NCBI GenBank assembly: GCA_947631805.1
Contig: CANRNA010000105.1
Coordinates: forward strand, 1-6,455
DNA: 6,455 nucleotides
Source: an uncultured Oscillospiraceae bacterium
GTDB taxonomy: Bacteria > Bacillota > Clostridia > Oscillospirales > Oscillospiraceae
Reading direction: 5' to 3'
A model generated the notes under the pieces. That model ran no database searches, had not been told where the DNA came from, and was given only the letters and a program-made list of their open reading frames with translations. Shown here in pieces: positions 1 to 6,183 of this stretch. The translations under genes and the position numbers were made by a program. Numbering within the stretch: position 1 is the first letter of the stretch; each line of letters begins with the position of its first letter.

Positions 1-210
1 CCGCTCGGCGCAGTCCCGGTTGAACGCCTCTATCTCCTCCGGGGTCAGGATGATATCCTCCGCGCCCTCCTGCCGGTCCGCCCAGTAGGAGGCGTCGCTC
101 ATCTCCGCCGTCACCCCGGGCATATAGGATACGCCGGGGGCGGCCAGGGCCGTCTGGCCCGCTCCCAAGACCGCCAGCAGCGCCAGCAGCAGACAAAACA
201 GCCGTTTCAT
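1..210 (-). CDS. Partial secreted protein, N-terminus only; possibly SH3/C40-peptidase-type cell-wall protein
   Basis: The first 70 codons are visible; the gene runs off the left edge. The start is an ATG at 208-210, with an AAGGAGG ribosome binding site about 9 nt upstream. Residues 1-23 form a classical Sec signal peptide: MKR, then a Leu/Ala-rich core, ending in A-L-A at 21-23, so cleavage is likely after A23. The mature start, APGVSYMPGVTAEMSDASYW followed by an acidic stretch and a LTPEEIEAFN segment (55-64), reminds me of the N-terminus of Clostridial secreted proteins that carry SH3 domains and an NlpC/P60 (C40) peptidase domain. Those domains would lie outside the window, so this is recall-based inference. 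The gene has its own promoter and lies behind a terminator, so it is transcribed separately from the genes to its right. Confidence 0.7.
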   Translation of the reverse strand, partial: MKRLFCLLLALLAVLGAGQTALAAPGVSYMPGVTAEMSDASYWADRQEGAEDIILTPEEIEAFNRDCAER

Positions 211-242
211 TCCAAAACGCCTCCTTCGACAAATTCTCTTTC

Positions 243-271
243 ATTATACCGGATTTCTGCCGAAAGTACAA
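243..271 (-). promoter_or_regulatory. Sigma-A-type promoter of the partial secreted-protein gene
   Basis: On the minus strand, TTGTAC (266-271) and a perfect TATAAT (243-248) are separated by 17 nt, the ideal spacing. Transcription should start near 236, giving a leader of about 26 nt that contains the AAGGAGG site of the gene starting at 210. The promoter sits just downstream of the terminator at 279-311. Confidence 0.8.
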
Positions 272-278
272 ACCCTAT

Positions 279-311
279 AAAAATATTCCCCGTCCGGCGA
301 ACGGGGAATAT
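279..311 (-). terminator. Rho-independent terminator of the small acidic-protein gene
   Basis: A perfect 11-bp inverted repeat (283-293 pairs with 301-311, arms ATATTCCCCGT/ACGGGGAATAT) encloses a 7-nt loop. On the minus strand it is followed by a T run (279-283). It lies 35 nt after the stop codon of the gene at 347-697 and ends that transcript just before the promoter of the next gene. Confidence 0.85.
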
Positions 312-346
312 CCTTATACATTGCTTTACTGCCGCCATTTCACAGG

Positions 347-697
347 TCATACTCCCAGGATCGTAAACTCTTCATACTCCGTAAAGCAGTCGTCTGCCCA
401 AGGTGTTGCCTCGGCAATAATAGCCGCCCAGGCTGGGTCGGCCTCTTGCGCGTTCTTCACGATCGCCTTCCACTGCTCCCTTGTAACGACCGTTATCCCA
501 CAAAAATCAAAACCCGTTATAACGCTTCCGATCAGCTCTGACAGATGATACTCCTCCCAGAGGTCGCCACTTATATTGAGCGAGTCTTGCAGCCAGAATT
601 CGCCATGATAACTGCCCTTCTGGAATTCGAGATAAAATGTGCTGCCAGATATTTCTCGTTCTTCTTGGTCAACAAAATACACCATGGAAAGGACCAT
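347..697 (-). CDS. Small, strongly acidic protein of unknown function
   Basis: This 116-residue reading frame has no signal peptide or membrane segment. By hand count it has about 21 Asp/Glu against about 5 Lys/Arg, so it is strongly negative. It is rich in aromatic residues (for example FYLEF, GEFWLQDS, EEYHLSE, TREQWKAIV) and looks like a compact soluble alpha/beta protein. I do not recognise the family. Size, charge and isolation would fit an orphan immunity protein of a polymorphic or contact-dependent toxin system, but no toxin gene is in view, so that is only a suggestion. The start is uncertain: neither the ATG at 697 nor the in-frame ATG at 685 has a good ribosome binding site, and the frame is open upstream only to a TGA at 719-721. 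About 50% G+C over the part I counted, clearly below the flanking genes, hints at separate acquisition. A good terminator follows it, supporting real transcription. Confidence 0.6.
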   Translation of the reverse strand: MVLSMVYFVDQEEREISGSTFYLEFQKGSYHGEFWLQDSLNISGDLWEEYHLSELIGSVITGFDFCGITVVTREQWKAIVKNAQEADPAWAAIIAEATPWADDCFTEYEEFTILGV

Positions 698-769
698 TAT
701 GCGCAGAAAGAAAGCAGCTCACCCCAAGGCGCGGATGCCAACGGATACTAATGCCTCTTTCCGTGGCTC

Positions 770-775
770 ATTATA
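770..775 (-). promoter_or_regulatory. Possible -10 box for the small acidic-protein gene
   Basis: A perfect TATAAT on the minus strand lies about 70 nt upstream of the ATG at 697 and just after the stop of the permease-protease gene. No good -35 box sits at 16-18 nt; the nearest candidates are at the wrong spacing. The 87 nt between the two genes (698-784) hold no convincing terminator, so the small gene could also be reached by read-through from the ABC operon. Confidence 0.4.
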
Positions 776-784
776 GCCTATACG

Positions 785-3424
785 TCATGACAAGAACGTC
801 AGCGCCGTCATTCCCAGGGAGCCCGCTATGAACAGGAGCATCCCCACGTTCCCATACACGGTCTTGAACCGCCTGCCGCGGGGCAGCTCCAGCGGGGCCG
901 GGTCAAAATATACCCGCCGCGCCCGGACGCACAGCAGCACGAGCCCTGTGACGGACAGCGCCAGCATGGCCAGCAGATAGGCGACGAGGGGCAGCAGCCG
1001 GGAGACAAAGGACACCAGCACCCCCGCCCCGCCCGCGCCGATGGCGTCCAGGGAGTCCAGGCCGATGCTGTCCAGTATGGCCGGAGCCGCCACCCCGCCC
1101 AGCAGGTTGATGAACAGGTGCAGCCCGGCGCTGTAGCGCAGCCGCCCGGTCCGCAGATAGACATACCCCAGCAAAAGCCCCAGAGCGAAGGCGTAGAAAA
1201 ACTGGGACAGGTTCCCGTGGAACAGGCCGAACAGCAGCGCCGAGACCGTCACCGCCAGCTTTTCCCCGTACACGCTCATTCGGTCTATGAGCTGCTTGCG
1301 GAAGATGTATTCCTCTATGATCGGGGCCAGGATGACCATCACCAGCACCCGCACCCAGACGTCCCCCGTCCGGGTGTAGACCAGCAGGGGATTTTCCGCG
1401 CTTATGCCCAGGGCGGCGTGGAGCAGCGACAGTATCAGGCTGCCCACAAGATTGCCCGCGTACATCAAAAAGATGCTTATGACGGCCGCCGTGACCAGCT
1501 GTCCCGCCTTCATGCCGTGCTTCTCCCGTGGCACGGCGGGGACACGCCGGAAAAGGGCCAGCCCCAGAGGCACCGCCGCCAGGTACATGGGCGCGAAGGT
1601 GGCCAGCCACAGCGCCCAGCCGGGCTCGTCCCCCGCCGGATACAGCCGCCCGACAAGGGCCGACGCCCCCAGCTGCAGCACAGTGGAGGCCGCCAGCATC
1701 ACGAAAAGCCCCAGTCCCAGCTGGGAAAACCGCTTTCCGGCCAGGCGGATGTCCTCCTGGGAGGCGGTGCTGACCGTCGGCCTCTTCCCGTCCCGGGGGT
1801 CGATGAACAGGGGCGTGAGGGCGAAAAACACCAGCCCCAGCCCAATGTTGAGCACCGCCGCCCCCAGAAGGGCCGGTGCGGCGTGGCCGAAGGCGATGCC
1901 CGCCGCCACGATGGCGATATCCGGCAGCAGGCCGAAATAGACGAACAGGACCTGGATCAGCTGCTTCAGCGTCTTTCCGGCGGAGACCGGCACGGACAGG
2001 CCGATGAACGCCCCCACGTTCGTGGCGTAAAAATCCACCGAGACGATGAGCGGCAGCCAGGCCAGGGCCGTCAGCGGGTTCGCCCCCGCCGCCAGGGCCC
2101 CGACGACCACCGCCGGGAGCGCGTCCAGCAGACAGTTGGCCGACCCGCCCATCACCGACCAGAAGAGCTTGGCCCAGGTGCTCTCCGGGATGAGCACGAA
2201 ATAGTCCATATTCGTGTCCTGGGCCAAAGGGTTGCCCAGGGCGCGGAAAAAGCTCAGGCCCGCCAGCGTCAGCCCCACGGGCAGGGCGCTCCCCGTGCTG
2301 CCGGTATAGCGGCATATCGCGGCCACTCCCACCGCCGCCACCAGATAAAGCTCCATGGTCTTGGTGAAAGCCCCCAGCTGGGCAAAGCGGAAGCGGTTGT
2401 ACATGGCCTTGAAAAAGAACACGTTGGCTCCCGCCCCGTGGCCCAGGCCGTCCCGGCGGAGCTTTTCGCTCCTGTCCTTTTTCCGCCTGACCATCACGTT
2501 GGAGGGCCTTTCCGACTGGGCCGCCGCCATGAGCTCGGCGGTCTGTTCGGACCGGGCCATGGCGTCCTCATAGAAGTCCGCCTTGACGTGCCATATCACG
2601 TATACCAGCGCCGCGCCGCCCAGCCCCAGGGCCCCCAGGCACAGCGCCGCGCCCGCGCCGTTCCCCTCCGCCGCGAAGGCGCAAAAGCCCTTCAGCCAGC
2701 CCCAGATGGGGATATACCGGGTCGCGCCGCCGTTGAAAAAGGACACCGCGGCGGCCAGATACCCCTCGCCGCTCCGGGCGGCGTAAGCCATATACCCCGC
2801 CGCTATCACGCCCAGCAGGGCGTAGACGTCCCAGCGCAGGGACCGCCTGACCGCGGGATAGAGGTTCGACAGCATATAAAGCAGCACCCGGATGAGCGTG
2901 CCGAAGACCACCGCCAGAGCCCAGGCCGCCACCAGAGACACCGTCGCCCATAAGCTGAGCCCCATGTTTCCGGTCAGGTTCGGTATCTGGATGAGTATAT
3001 ACGCGCTGCCCAGCACCGACACCCCCAGCTGCGTGCTCAGGCGGAACATGAGCACCGACTGGGGCTTCATCGGGGAGGCGAACAGCAGGTCCACGTCCGC
3101 CGGGAGGAATATCCGGCTGCCGTTTTTGTCCGCCCCCAGGGCGAAAAACGCGAACACCGCCAGCGCGACCCCGCCCACGGCCAGCTCGACAAGGTCGCTC
3201 TGCCCGACGCCCAGTCTCTCCCAAAACGCCGTCTCCGTCTCCGTTTCCGCCGCCTCCGCCGCAGGCTCCGGCCCGTCGGAGGAGCCGCCCAGCATGGCGG
3301 AGAAGGCCCCTACGGCGATGCCCACGGCAAAGCAGACGAGCAGGAAGATGAGCACCCACGTCCTGCACAGCTTTTTTATCTGGTTTTTGAAGGTGTGCAG
3401 GGCGTAATAGCCAAGGAGCCTCAT
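785..3424 (-). CDS. ABC exporter permease fused to a CPBP (CAAX-type) intramembrane metalloprotease
   Basis: This 879-residue polytopic membrane protein has two parts. The N-terminal part (about 1-545) resembles the Clostridial 'putative ABC exporter' permease family: membrane segments near 22-44 and 77-95, a typical segment around ADVDLLFASPM (109-119), a cytosolic stretch rich in charged residues (about 281-330), then more helices. The C-terminal part (about 565-790) carries all three motifs of CPBP/Abi proteases: EEYIFR with E704, E705 and R709; F732-x3-H736; and H769-x3-N773. The metal-binding and catalytic residues are therefore intact. Two further hydrophobic segments follow (about 803-833 and 856-877). 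The start codon overlaps the ATPase stop in an ATGA, with an AGGAGG-like site before it, so the two are translationally coupled and should form one transporter. By inference the protein both exports and cleaves, or protects against, a peptide or lipid-linked substrate; the substrate is unknown. The reading frame is uninterrupted across the join. Confidence 0.88.
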   Translation of the reverse strand: MRLLGYYALHTFKNQIKKLCRTWVLIFLLVCFAVGIAVGAFSAMLGGSSDGPEPAAEAAETETETAFWERLGVGQSDLVELAVGGVALAVFAFFALGADKNGSRIFLPADVDLLFASPMKPQSVLMFRLSTQLGVSVLGSAYILIQIPNLTGNMGLSLWATVSLVAAWALAVVFGTLIRVLLYMLSNLYPAVRRSLRWDVYALLGVIAAGYMAYAARSGEGYLAAAVSFFNGGATRYIPIWGWLKGFCAFAAEGNGAGAALCLGALGLGGAALVYVIWHVKADFYEDAMARSEQTAELMAAAQSERPSNVMVRRKKDRSEKLRRDGLGHGAGANVFFFKAMYNRFRFAQLGAFTKTMELYLVAAVGVAAICRYTGSTGSALPVGLTLAGLSFFRALGNPLAQDTNMDYFVLIPESTWAKLFWSVMGGSANCLLDALPAVVVGALAAGANPLTALAWLPLIVSVDFYATNVGAFIGLSVPVSAGKTLKQLIQVLFVYFGLLPDIAIVAAGIAFGHAAPALLGAAVLNIGLGLVFFALTPLFIDPRDGKRPTVSTASQEDIRLAGKRFSQLGLGLFVMLAASTVLQLGASALVGRLYPAGDEPGWALWLATFAPMYLAAVPLGLALFRRVPAVPREKHGMKAGQLVTAAVISIFLMYAGNLVGSLILSLLHAALGISAENPLLVYTRTGDVWVRVLVMVILAPIIEEYIFRKQLIDRMSVYGEKLAVTVSALLFGLFHGNLSQFFYAFALGLLLGYVYLRTGRLRYSAGLHLFINLLGGVAAPAILDSIGLDSLDAIGAGGAGVLVSFVSRLLPLVAYLLAMLALSVTGLVLLCVRARRVYFDPAPLELPRGRRFKTVYGNVGMLLFIAGSLGMTALTFLS

Positions 3425-4158
3425 GCGCCCTCCTCTCCGGGGTGGGTCATATCCTCCCGGCCCACGCCCTCGGTCACGGCGAAGAACAGCTCCTCCAACG
3501 TCCGGCCGTCCGCGTCCAGCTCCCGGCGTGTCACGTTGGCCCGGATGGCGCCCTTATCCATGATGATGGTCCTGTCCCACAGCATATCCACGCTGTCGAT
3601 GATATGGGTGCTGATGAGCAGGGTCCTGCCCTGGGCGCGCATGTCCTCTATGAGGTTTTTCAGCTCCTTGATGGCGTGGGGGTCCAGGCCGATCATGGGC
3701 TCGTCCAGTAGCAGCACTTTCGGTTCCGGCAGGAGCCCCAGGCAGATATTGAGCTTTTGCTGCATGCCCTTGGACAGCTCGTCGCCGAATTTTTTCTTTT
3801 TGTCCTCCAGCTCAAAGCGCCTGAAGAGCTCCTCCGCCCGGTCCTTATAATCGCTGAGCCGGTAGGCCCGTGCCAGAAATTCGATATGCTCCGACACCGT
3901 CAGGTTGGGATACAGCGACGGCAGCTCCGGGATGTACCCCAGAAGCCGCCTGGCCTCCACGGTCTTGTTGGGATATCCCCCCACGGTTATCTGCCCGTCG
4001 TAGCGCAAAAAGCCGATGATGGACTTCATGATGGTGCTCTTGCCCGCGCCGTTGGGCCCCAGCAGCACGGTGACGCTGCCCGGGTCCAGATGAAAGGTCA
4101 GATCGTCGCAGGCGGTCAGCTTGCCGTACCTCTTGGTGACGTGCGATACTTGCAGCAT
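3421..4158 (-). CDS. ABC transporter ATP-binding protein
   Basis: This 245-residue nucleotide-binding subunit couples ATP hydrolysis to the permease encoded downstream. All core motifs are present: Walker A GPNGAGKST (34-42), signature LSKGMQQ (128-134), Walker B ending LLLDEP (149-154; catalytic E153), D-loop GLDP (157-160) and H-loop histidine H185. The Q-loop position carries Glu (E78 in GYIPELP), as is common in NatA/YtrB/YhaQ-like exporters. I chose the ATG at 4158 because it has an AAAGGGG binding site 8 nt upstream and gives the normal N-terminus MLQVSHVTKRYG. A longer frame, open to an ATG at 4209, would run through the leader terminator and add 17 unrelated residues. The gene is first in a two-gene operon and is preceded by a structured leader (see the separate entries), so expression is probably controlled by premature termination. 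Confidence 0.93.
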   Translation of the reverse strand: MLQVSHVTKRYGKLTACDDLTFHLDPGSVTVLLGPNGAGKSTIMKSIIGFLRYDGQITVGGYPNKTVEARRLLGYIPELPSLYPNLTVSEHIEFLARAYRLSDYKDRAEELFRRFELEDKKKKFGDELSKGMQQKLNICLGLLPEPKVLLLDEPMIGLDPHAIKELKNLIEDMRAQGRTLLISTHIIDSVDMLWDRTIIMDKGAIRANVTRRELDADGRTLEELFFAVTEGVGREDMTHPGEEGA

Positions 4159-4182
4159 AAATTTTGCCCCTTTCTCTCCAGC

Positions 4183-4209
4183 AAAAAGTGCGCAGCCGAA
4201 GCCGCGCAC
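4183..4209 (-). terminator. Intrinsic terminator in the leader of the ABC operon (candidate attenuator)
   Basis: On the minus strand a 9-bp stem (4201-4209 with 4188-4196, arms GUGCGCGGC/GCUGCGCAC, one G-U pair) is capped by a stable UUCG loop and followed directly by five U (4183-4187). It lies 10 nt before the AAAGGGG ribosome binding site (4167-4173), between the promoter and the start of the ATPase gene, so it can only work as a regulated or partial stop. A competing hairpin can form: 4216-4223 (GAGCUGCG) pairs over 8 bp, including G-U pairs, with 4199-4206 (CGCGGCUU), the ascending arm of the terminator. That is the arrangement expected of an antiterminator. Confidence 0.8.
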
Positions 4210-4232
4210 GAAAAACGCAGCTCGACTTCTGT

Positions 4233-4325
4233 TGCCACACAGACTACTCCGGAGCAGGGAATAACGTCAAGCATACGTTTTTACCGATAGTATGCCTGTC
4301 CGGAAGAATATTTATCTGTGTGGCA
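4233..4325 (-). ncRNA. Structured leader RNA of unknown class (candidate riboswitch/attenuator sensor)
   Basis: This is 93 nt of RNA on the minus strand. An 11-bp perfect closing stem pairs 4315-4325 with 4233-4243 (TGCCACACAGA/TCTGTGTGGCA). After an asymmetric internal loop (9 and 3 nt), a second stem pairs 4299-4305 (UUCCGGA) with 4247-4253 (UCCGGAG, one G-U) and continues, past a single bulged C, as 4295-4298 (CAGG) with 4255-4258 (CCUG). Inside is a hairpin with arms GCATAC/GTATGC (4290-4295 and 4271-4276, sharing base 4295 with the previous helix) and a 12-nt unpaired stretch (4259-4270). The first paired base lies at the transcription start predicted from the -10 box. I compared it from memory with TPP, SAM, c-di-GMP, c-di-AMP, fluoride, ZTP, THF, purine, guanidine and T-box leaders and saw none of their core motifs. 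A stand-alone small RNA ending at 4183 is possible. Confidence 0.65.
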
Positions 4326-4331
4326 TATTTT

Positions 4332-4359
4332 ATTATATCACATATCCCCCAAAATGCAA
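4332..4359 (-). promoter_or_regulatory. Promoter of the ABC exporter operon and its leader RNA
   Basis: TTGCAT (4354-4359) and a perfect TATAAT (4332-4337) on the minus strand are 16 nt apart. The expected start, near the A at 4326, is the base just before the 11-bp closing stem of the leader RNA. The untranslated leader up to the ATG at 4158 is therefore about 168 nt, long for a simple operon. Confidence 0.78.
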
Positions 4360-4399
4360 CGCCCGCCCGGCGTGCTGCTTTCCAATATGTATTCCTGGC

Positions 4400-4430
4400 A
4401 AAAATGATGGCGCGGCCCAGGCCGCGCCAT
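4400..4430 (-). terminator. Rho-independent terminator of the chr operon
   Basis: A perfect 10-bp GC-rich hairpin (4407-4416 pairs with 4421-4430, arms ATGGCGCGGC/GCCGCGCCAT) has a 4-nt loop. On the minus strand it is followed after two bases by TTTTT (4400-4404). It lies 24 nt after the stop of the gene at 4455-4985 and before the promoter of the ABC operon, separating the two transcripts. Confidence 0.88.
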
Positions 4431-4454
4431 CCCTATCCACATATTTCCGGGCGT

Positions 4455-4985
4455 TCAGACCGCCACGAACTCGTTTTCCCGCTCAATGTACCGGCAAAAC
4501 ACGAACACGCCGCACACTATCTCCGGGCGCAGTCCGCTCTGGTCCTCCACGCCCCAGCCCCCGGTCAGGCCCCGGTGGACGATGCGCAGCACCGCCCTCC
4601 CCCCGCTGTCCAGCAGCGCGTAGGTCTGGCTGTTGACCATCACCAAAGAGTAGCGGACGCCGCCCAGGGTGACCCGCGCCCGGTCCACCCGGGGCATACG
4701 GTTCACCGGCCAGCCCGTCCGGGCCGGGTCCTGGCCCGCCGCGTAGCGGGGCCTGGCCTGGGCACACTCGGCTCCGGCGCTGTCCAGCAGCGCGTATGTC
4801 CTGCCGGACACATCCCCCTCGCCGCCGGGGTCGCCGTCGTTCCGGGCCACGGCCGTCAGAACGGTCCCCCCGTCCGGGGACAGTATCCTCCGCTCCTCAT
4901 GGGAGAGCACTCCCTTTATGCGCATACACATCTTTCCCGTGGCCTTCTCATACAGCGCTCCCGCCGACAGGACATATTCCGCCAT
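4455..4985 (-). CDS. Hypothetical protein with internal repeat, possibly tubby/LURP-like fold
   Basis: This 176-residue soluble protein has no signal peptide or membrane segment. The ATG at 4985 has a GGGAGG site 8 nt upstream, inside the end of the preceding chromate-transporter gene, and the intergenic gap is only 14 nt, so it belongs to that operon. The segment TYALLDSAG (63-71) recurs as TYALLDSGG (121-129); both are followed by a short strand (AECAQARPR, RAVLRIVHR). Repeated 'Y-x-L-x-D-x-x-G' beta-hairpins and a closing hydrophobic stretch ahead of a conserved-looking end (CGVFVFCRYIERENEF, 158-173) recall the tubby C-terminal-like/LURP-one/scramblase fold, a 12-strand barrel around a central helix. 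I infer this without an alignment; it is not a firm family call. Its role with the transporters is unknown; it may be an accessory or membrane-associated protein. Confidence 0.75.
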   Translation of the reverse strand: MAEYVLSAGALYEKATGKMCMRIKGVLSHEERRILSPDGGTVLTAVARNDGDPGGEGDVSGRTYALLDSAGAECAQARPRYAAGQDPARTGWPVNRMPRVDRARVTLGGVRYSLVMVNSQTYALLDSGGRAVLRIVHRGLTGGWGVEDQSGLRPEIVCGVFVFCRYIERENEFVAV

Positions 4986-4999
4986 CGTCTCCGCCTCCC

Positions 5000-5563
5000 T
5001 CAAAAAAGAAGATATGCCAGCGTGCCCAGGGCGCCGGACACGAGCATCACGTGGATGGGCTTTGCCCGAAACAGCCGCAGCGCCGCCAGGGCCAGGGCGA
5101 ACAGCCCCACCGACACCCAGTTGACGCCCCCCAGGTCCGCCGGGAGGGACTTCTGCCCGAAAAAGGCCAGCGCCGTCAGGGACAGCCCCGCGGAGGCTAT
5201 CATGGCCACTACCGCCGGACGAAGGCCCGCCAGAATGCCCTTCACCGTGGTCAGGCCCCGGTAGCGGTAATAGAGATACGCCAGCGCCAGCACGATGACG
5301 CAGGCGGGCAGCACGCACCCCGCCGTCGCCACCAGGGCCCCCGGCAGGCCCGCCACCCGGATGCCCACAAAGGTGGCCGCGTTGATGGCGATGGGGCCCG
5401 GCGTCATCTCCGCGATGGTCATGATGTCCGCAAACTGGGTCATGGTCAGCCAGGGATGGACCTCGATGACCTGGTGCTGGATGAGGGGCATGGCCGCGTA
5501 GCCACCGCCGATGCTGAACAGGCCAATCTGGAAAAAGCTCCACAAGAGCTCAAGAAAGATCAT
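5000..5563 (-). CDS. chrA: Chromate transporter family (ChrA), second half-size subunit
   Basis: This 187-residue membrane protein is one CHR domain, half the size of the two-domain ChrA of Proteobacteria. Near the N-terminus is the family's glycine-rich motif FSIGGGY (16-22), then the hallmark AEMTPGPIAINAATFVG (51-67), in which the Pro-Gly-Pro and Asn are typical. Several hydrophobic helices follow (about 71-99, 105-135, 148-185). Half-size CHR proteins usually occur as adjacent pairs with opposite membrane orientation that act together, as in Bacillus subtilis ywrB/ywrA. This gene overlaps its partner by 14 nt (5550-5563) and has a GGGGG-type binding site about 9 nt before its ATG, so the pair is co-translated. 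Some family members export chromate, but in gut anaerobes the physiological anion is not known, so the substrate should be left open. Confidence 0.9.
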   Translation of the reverse strand: MIFLELLWSFFQIGLFSIGGGYAAMPLIQHQVIEVHPWLTMTQFADIMTIAEMTPGPIAINAATFVGIRVAGLPGALVATAGCVLPACVIVLALAYLYYRYRGLTTVKGILAGLRPAVVAMIASAGLSLTALAFFGQKSLPADLGGVNWVSVGLFALALAALRLFRAKPIHVMLVSGALGTLAYLLF

Positions 5564-6131
5564 GCCGCCGCACCCCCTTTCCGGCCCGCCGGAGCGTTCC
5601 CGCCGCGCCCGCCAGGCCGCAGACCAGGATGACGAGGATGATATTCACGTTCCAGACCCGGACGGCCAGGAACGACAGCAGCATGATGACCGGCGGCATG
5701 AGCCGCTTTTCCCCCAGCACCTCCCGACCCATGGTGAGCACCACGTCGCATATCACCGCCGCCACCCCCGCCAGCATCCCGTTCATGGCCATGTTCACCA
5801 GGGCGTTGTCCCGCACCGCGCTGTAAAAGCAGGATATCGCCGATATGATGACCAGCGGCGGCAGCACCGTGCCCAGCACGGTCAGCAGCGCCCCCGCGCA
5901 CCCGGCCACGTGGTACCCCACCAGGATGGAGGCGTTCACCGCGATGGCCCCGGGGCATGACTCCGCGATGGCGATAAGGTCCAGCATCTCCCGCTCCTCT
6001 ATCCAGCCCAGCTCCTTGACAAAGCGCTCCCGCATCAGCGGCACGATCACGAAGCCCCCGCCGAAGGTCCCGGCGCTCAGCCTGAAGGTGGAGGAAAAGA
6101 GCTTCCAATATACGCCTTTTTCTCTGTTCAC
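5550..6131 (-). CDS. chrA: Chromate transporter family (ChrA), first half-size subunit
   Basis: This 193-residue single CHR-domain membrane protein is the first gene of the operon and the partner of the gene that overlaps its 3' end. The start is a GTG at 6129-6131, with a strong AGGAGG site 8 nt upstream; no ATG nearby fits as well. The motifs are GTFGGGF (21-27) and AESCPGAIAVNASILVG (56-72). The second is a variant of the usual TPGP signature with Cys-Pro-Gly-Ala in its place, the kind of divergence that separates the two members of a half-size pair. Helices lie near 80-104, 111-135 and 145-178. The C-terminus is basic (RRAGKGVRRHD), suggesting a cytosolic tail. Transcription starts about 17 nt before the GTG, and the divergent LysR-type gene is the probable regulator. 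Confidence 0.9.
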   Translation of the reverse strand: MNREKGVYWKLFSSTFRLSAGTFGGGFVIVPLMRERFVKELGWIEEREMLDLIAIAESCPGAIAVNASILVGYHVAGCAGALLTVLGTVLPPLVIISAISCFYSAVRDNALVNMAMNGMLAGVAAVICDVVLTMGREVLGEKRLMPPVIMLLSFLAVRVWNVNIILVILVCGLAGAAGTLRRAGKGVRRHDLS

Positions 6132-6154
6132 TGTCCTCGCCTCCTGTCGAGGGC

Positions 6155-6183
6155 ATTATAATCCTTGATTTTTAATATATGAA
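6155..6183 (-). promoter_or_regulatory. Promoter of the chr operon
   Basis: TTCATA (6178-6183) and a perfect TATAAT (6155-6160) on the minus strand are 17 nt apart. Transcription should start near 6148, leaving just enough leader for the AGGAGG site before the GTG at 6131. The -35 box lies within the spacer of the divergent promoter, so the two cannot easily be occupied at once. Confidence 0.7.

Noticed and set aside
740..784. Possible terminator after the permease-protease gene
   Set aside because: Only a weak, bulged pairing is visible (TAAT...ATTA with GCC/GGC) and there is no T run on the minus strand.
903..2315. 470-codon minus-strand frame inside the permease-protease gene
   Set aside because: An alternative frame of the same strand, rich in Gly/Arg/Pro, with no start signal and no recognisable protein.
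1118..2953. Long plus-strand open frame (611 codons) opposite the permease-protease gene
   Set aside because: It is a GC-rich antisense shadow: the translation is Gln/Arg/His/Pro-rich with no domain, and the minus frame has clear membrane segments and protease motifs.
4159..4209. Upstream ATG extending the ATPase by 17 residues
   Set aside because: The extension would be encoded by the terminator hairpin and the ribosome binding site; the ATG at 4158 has the proper site and the family's usual N-terminus.
4247..4270. A second promoter using TTGACG at 4265-4270 on the minus strand
   Set aside because: At 17 nt spacing there is no acceptable -10 box (GTAGTC).
4233..4325. Reading the 11-bp inverted repeat as the ends of a miniature transposable element
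   Set aside because: No target-site duplication is visible at the borders, and the predicted transcription start and following terminator fit a leader RNA better; a copy-number search would settle it.
4986..5543. N-terminal extension of the 176-residue protein through the chromate-transporter gene
   Set aside because: It is a shadow of the transporter in another frame; the ATG at 4985 has a strong binding site and the protein-like sequence begins there.
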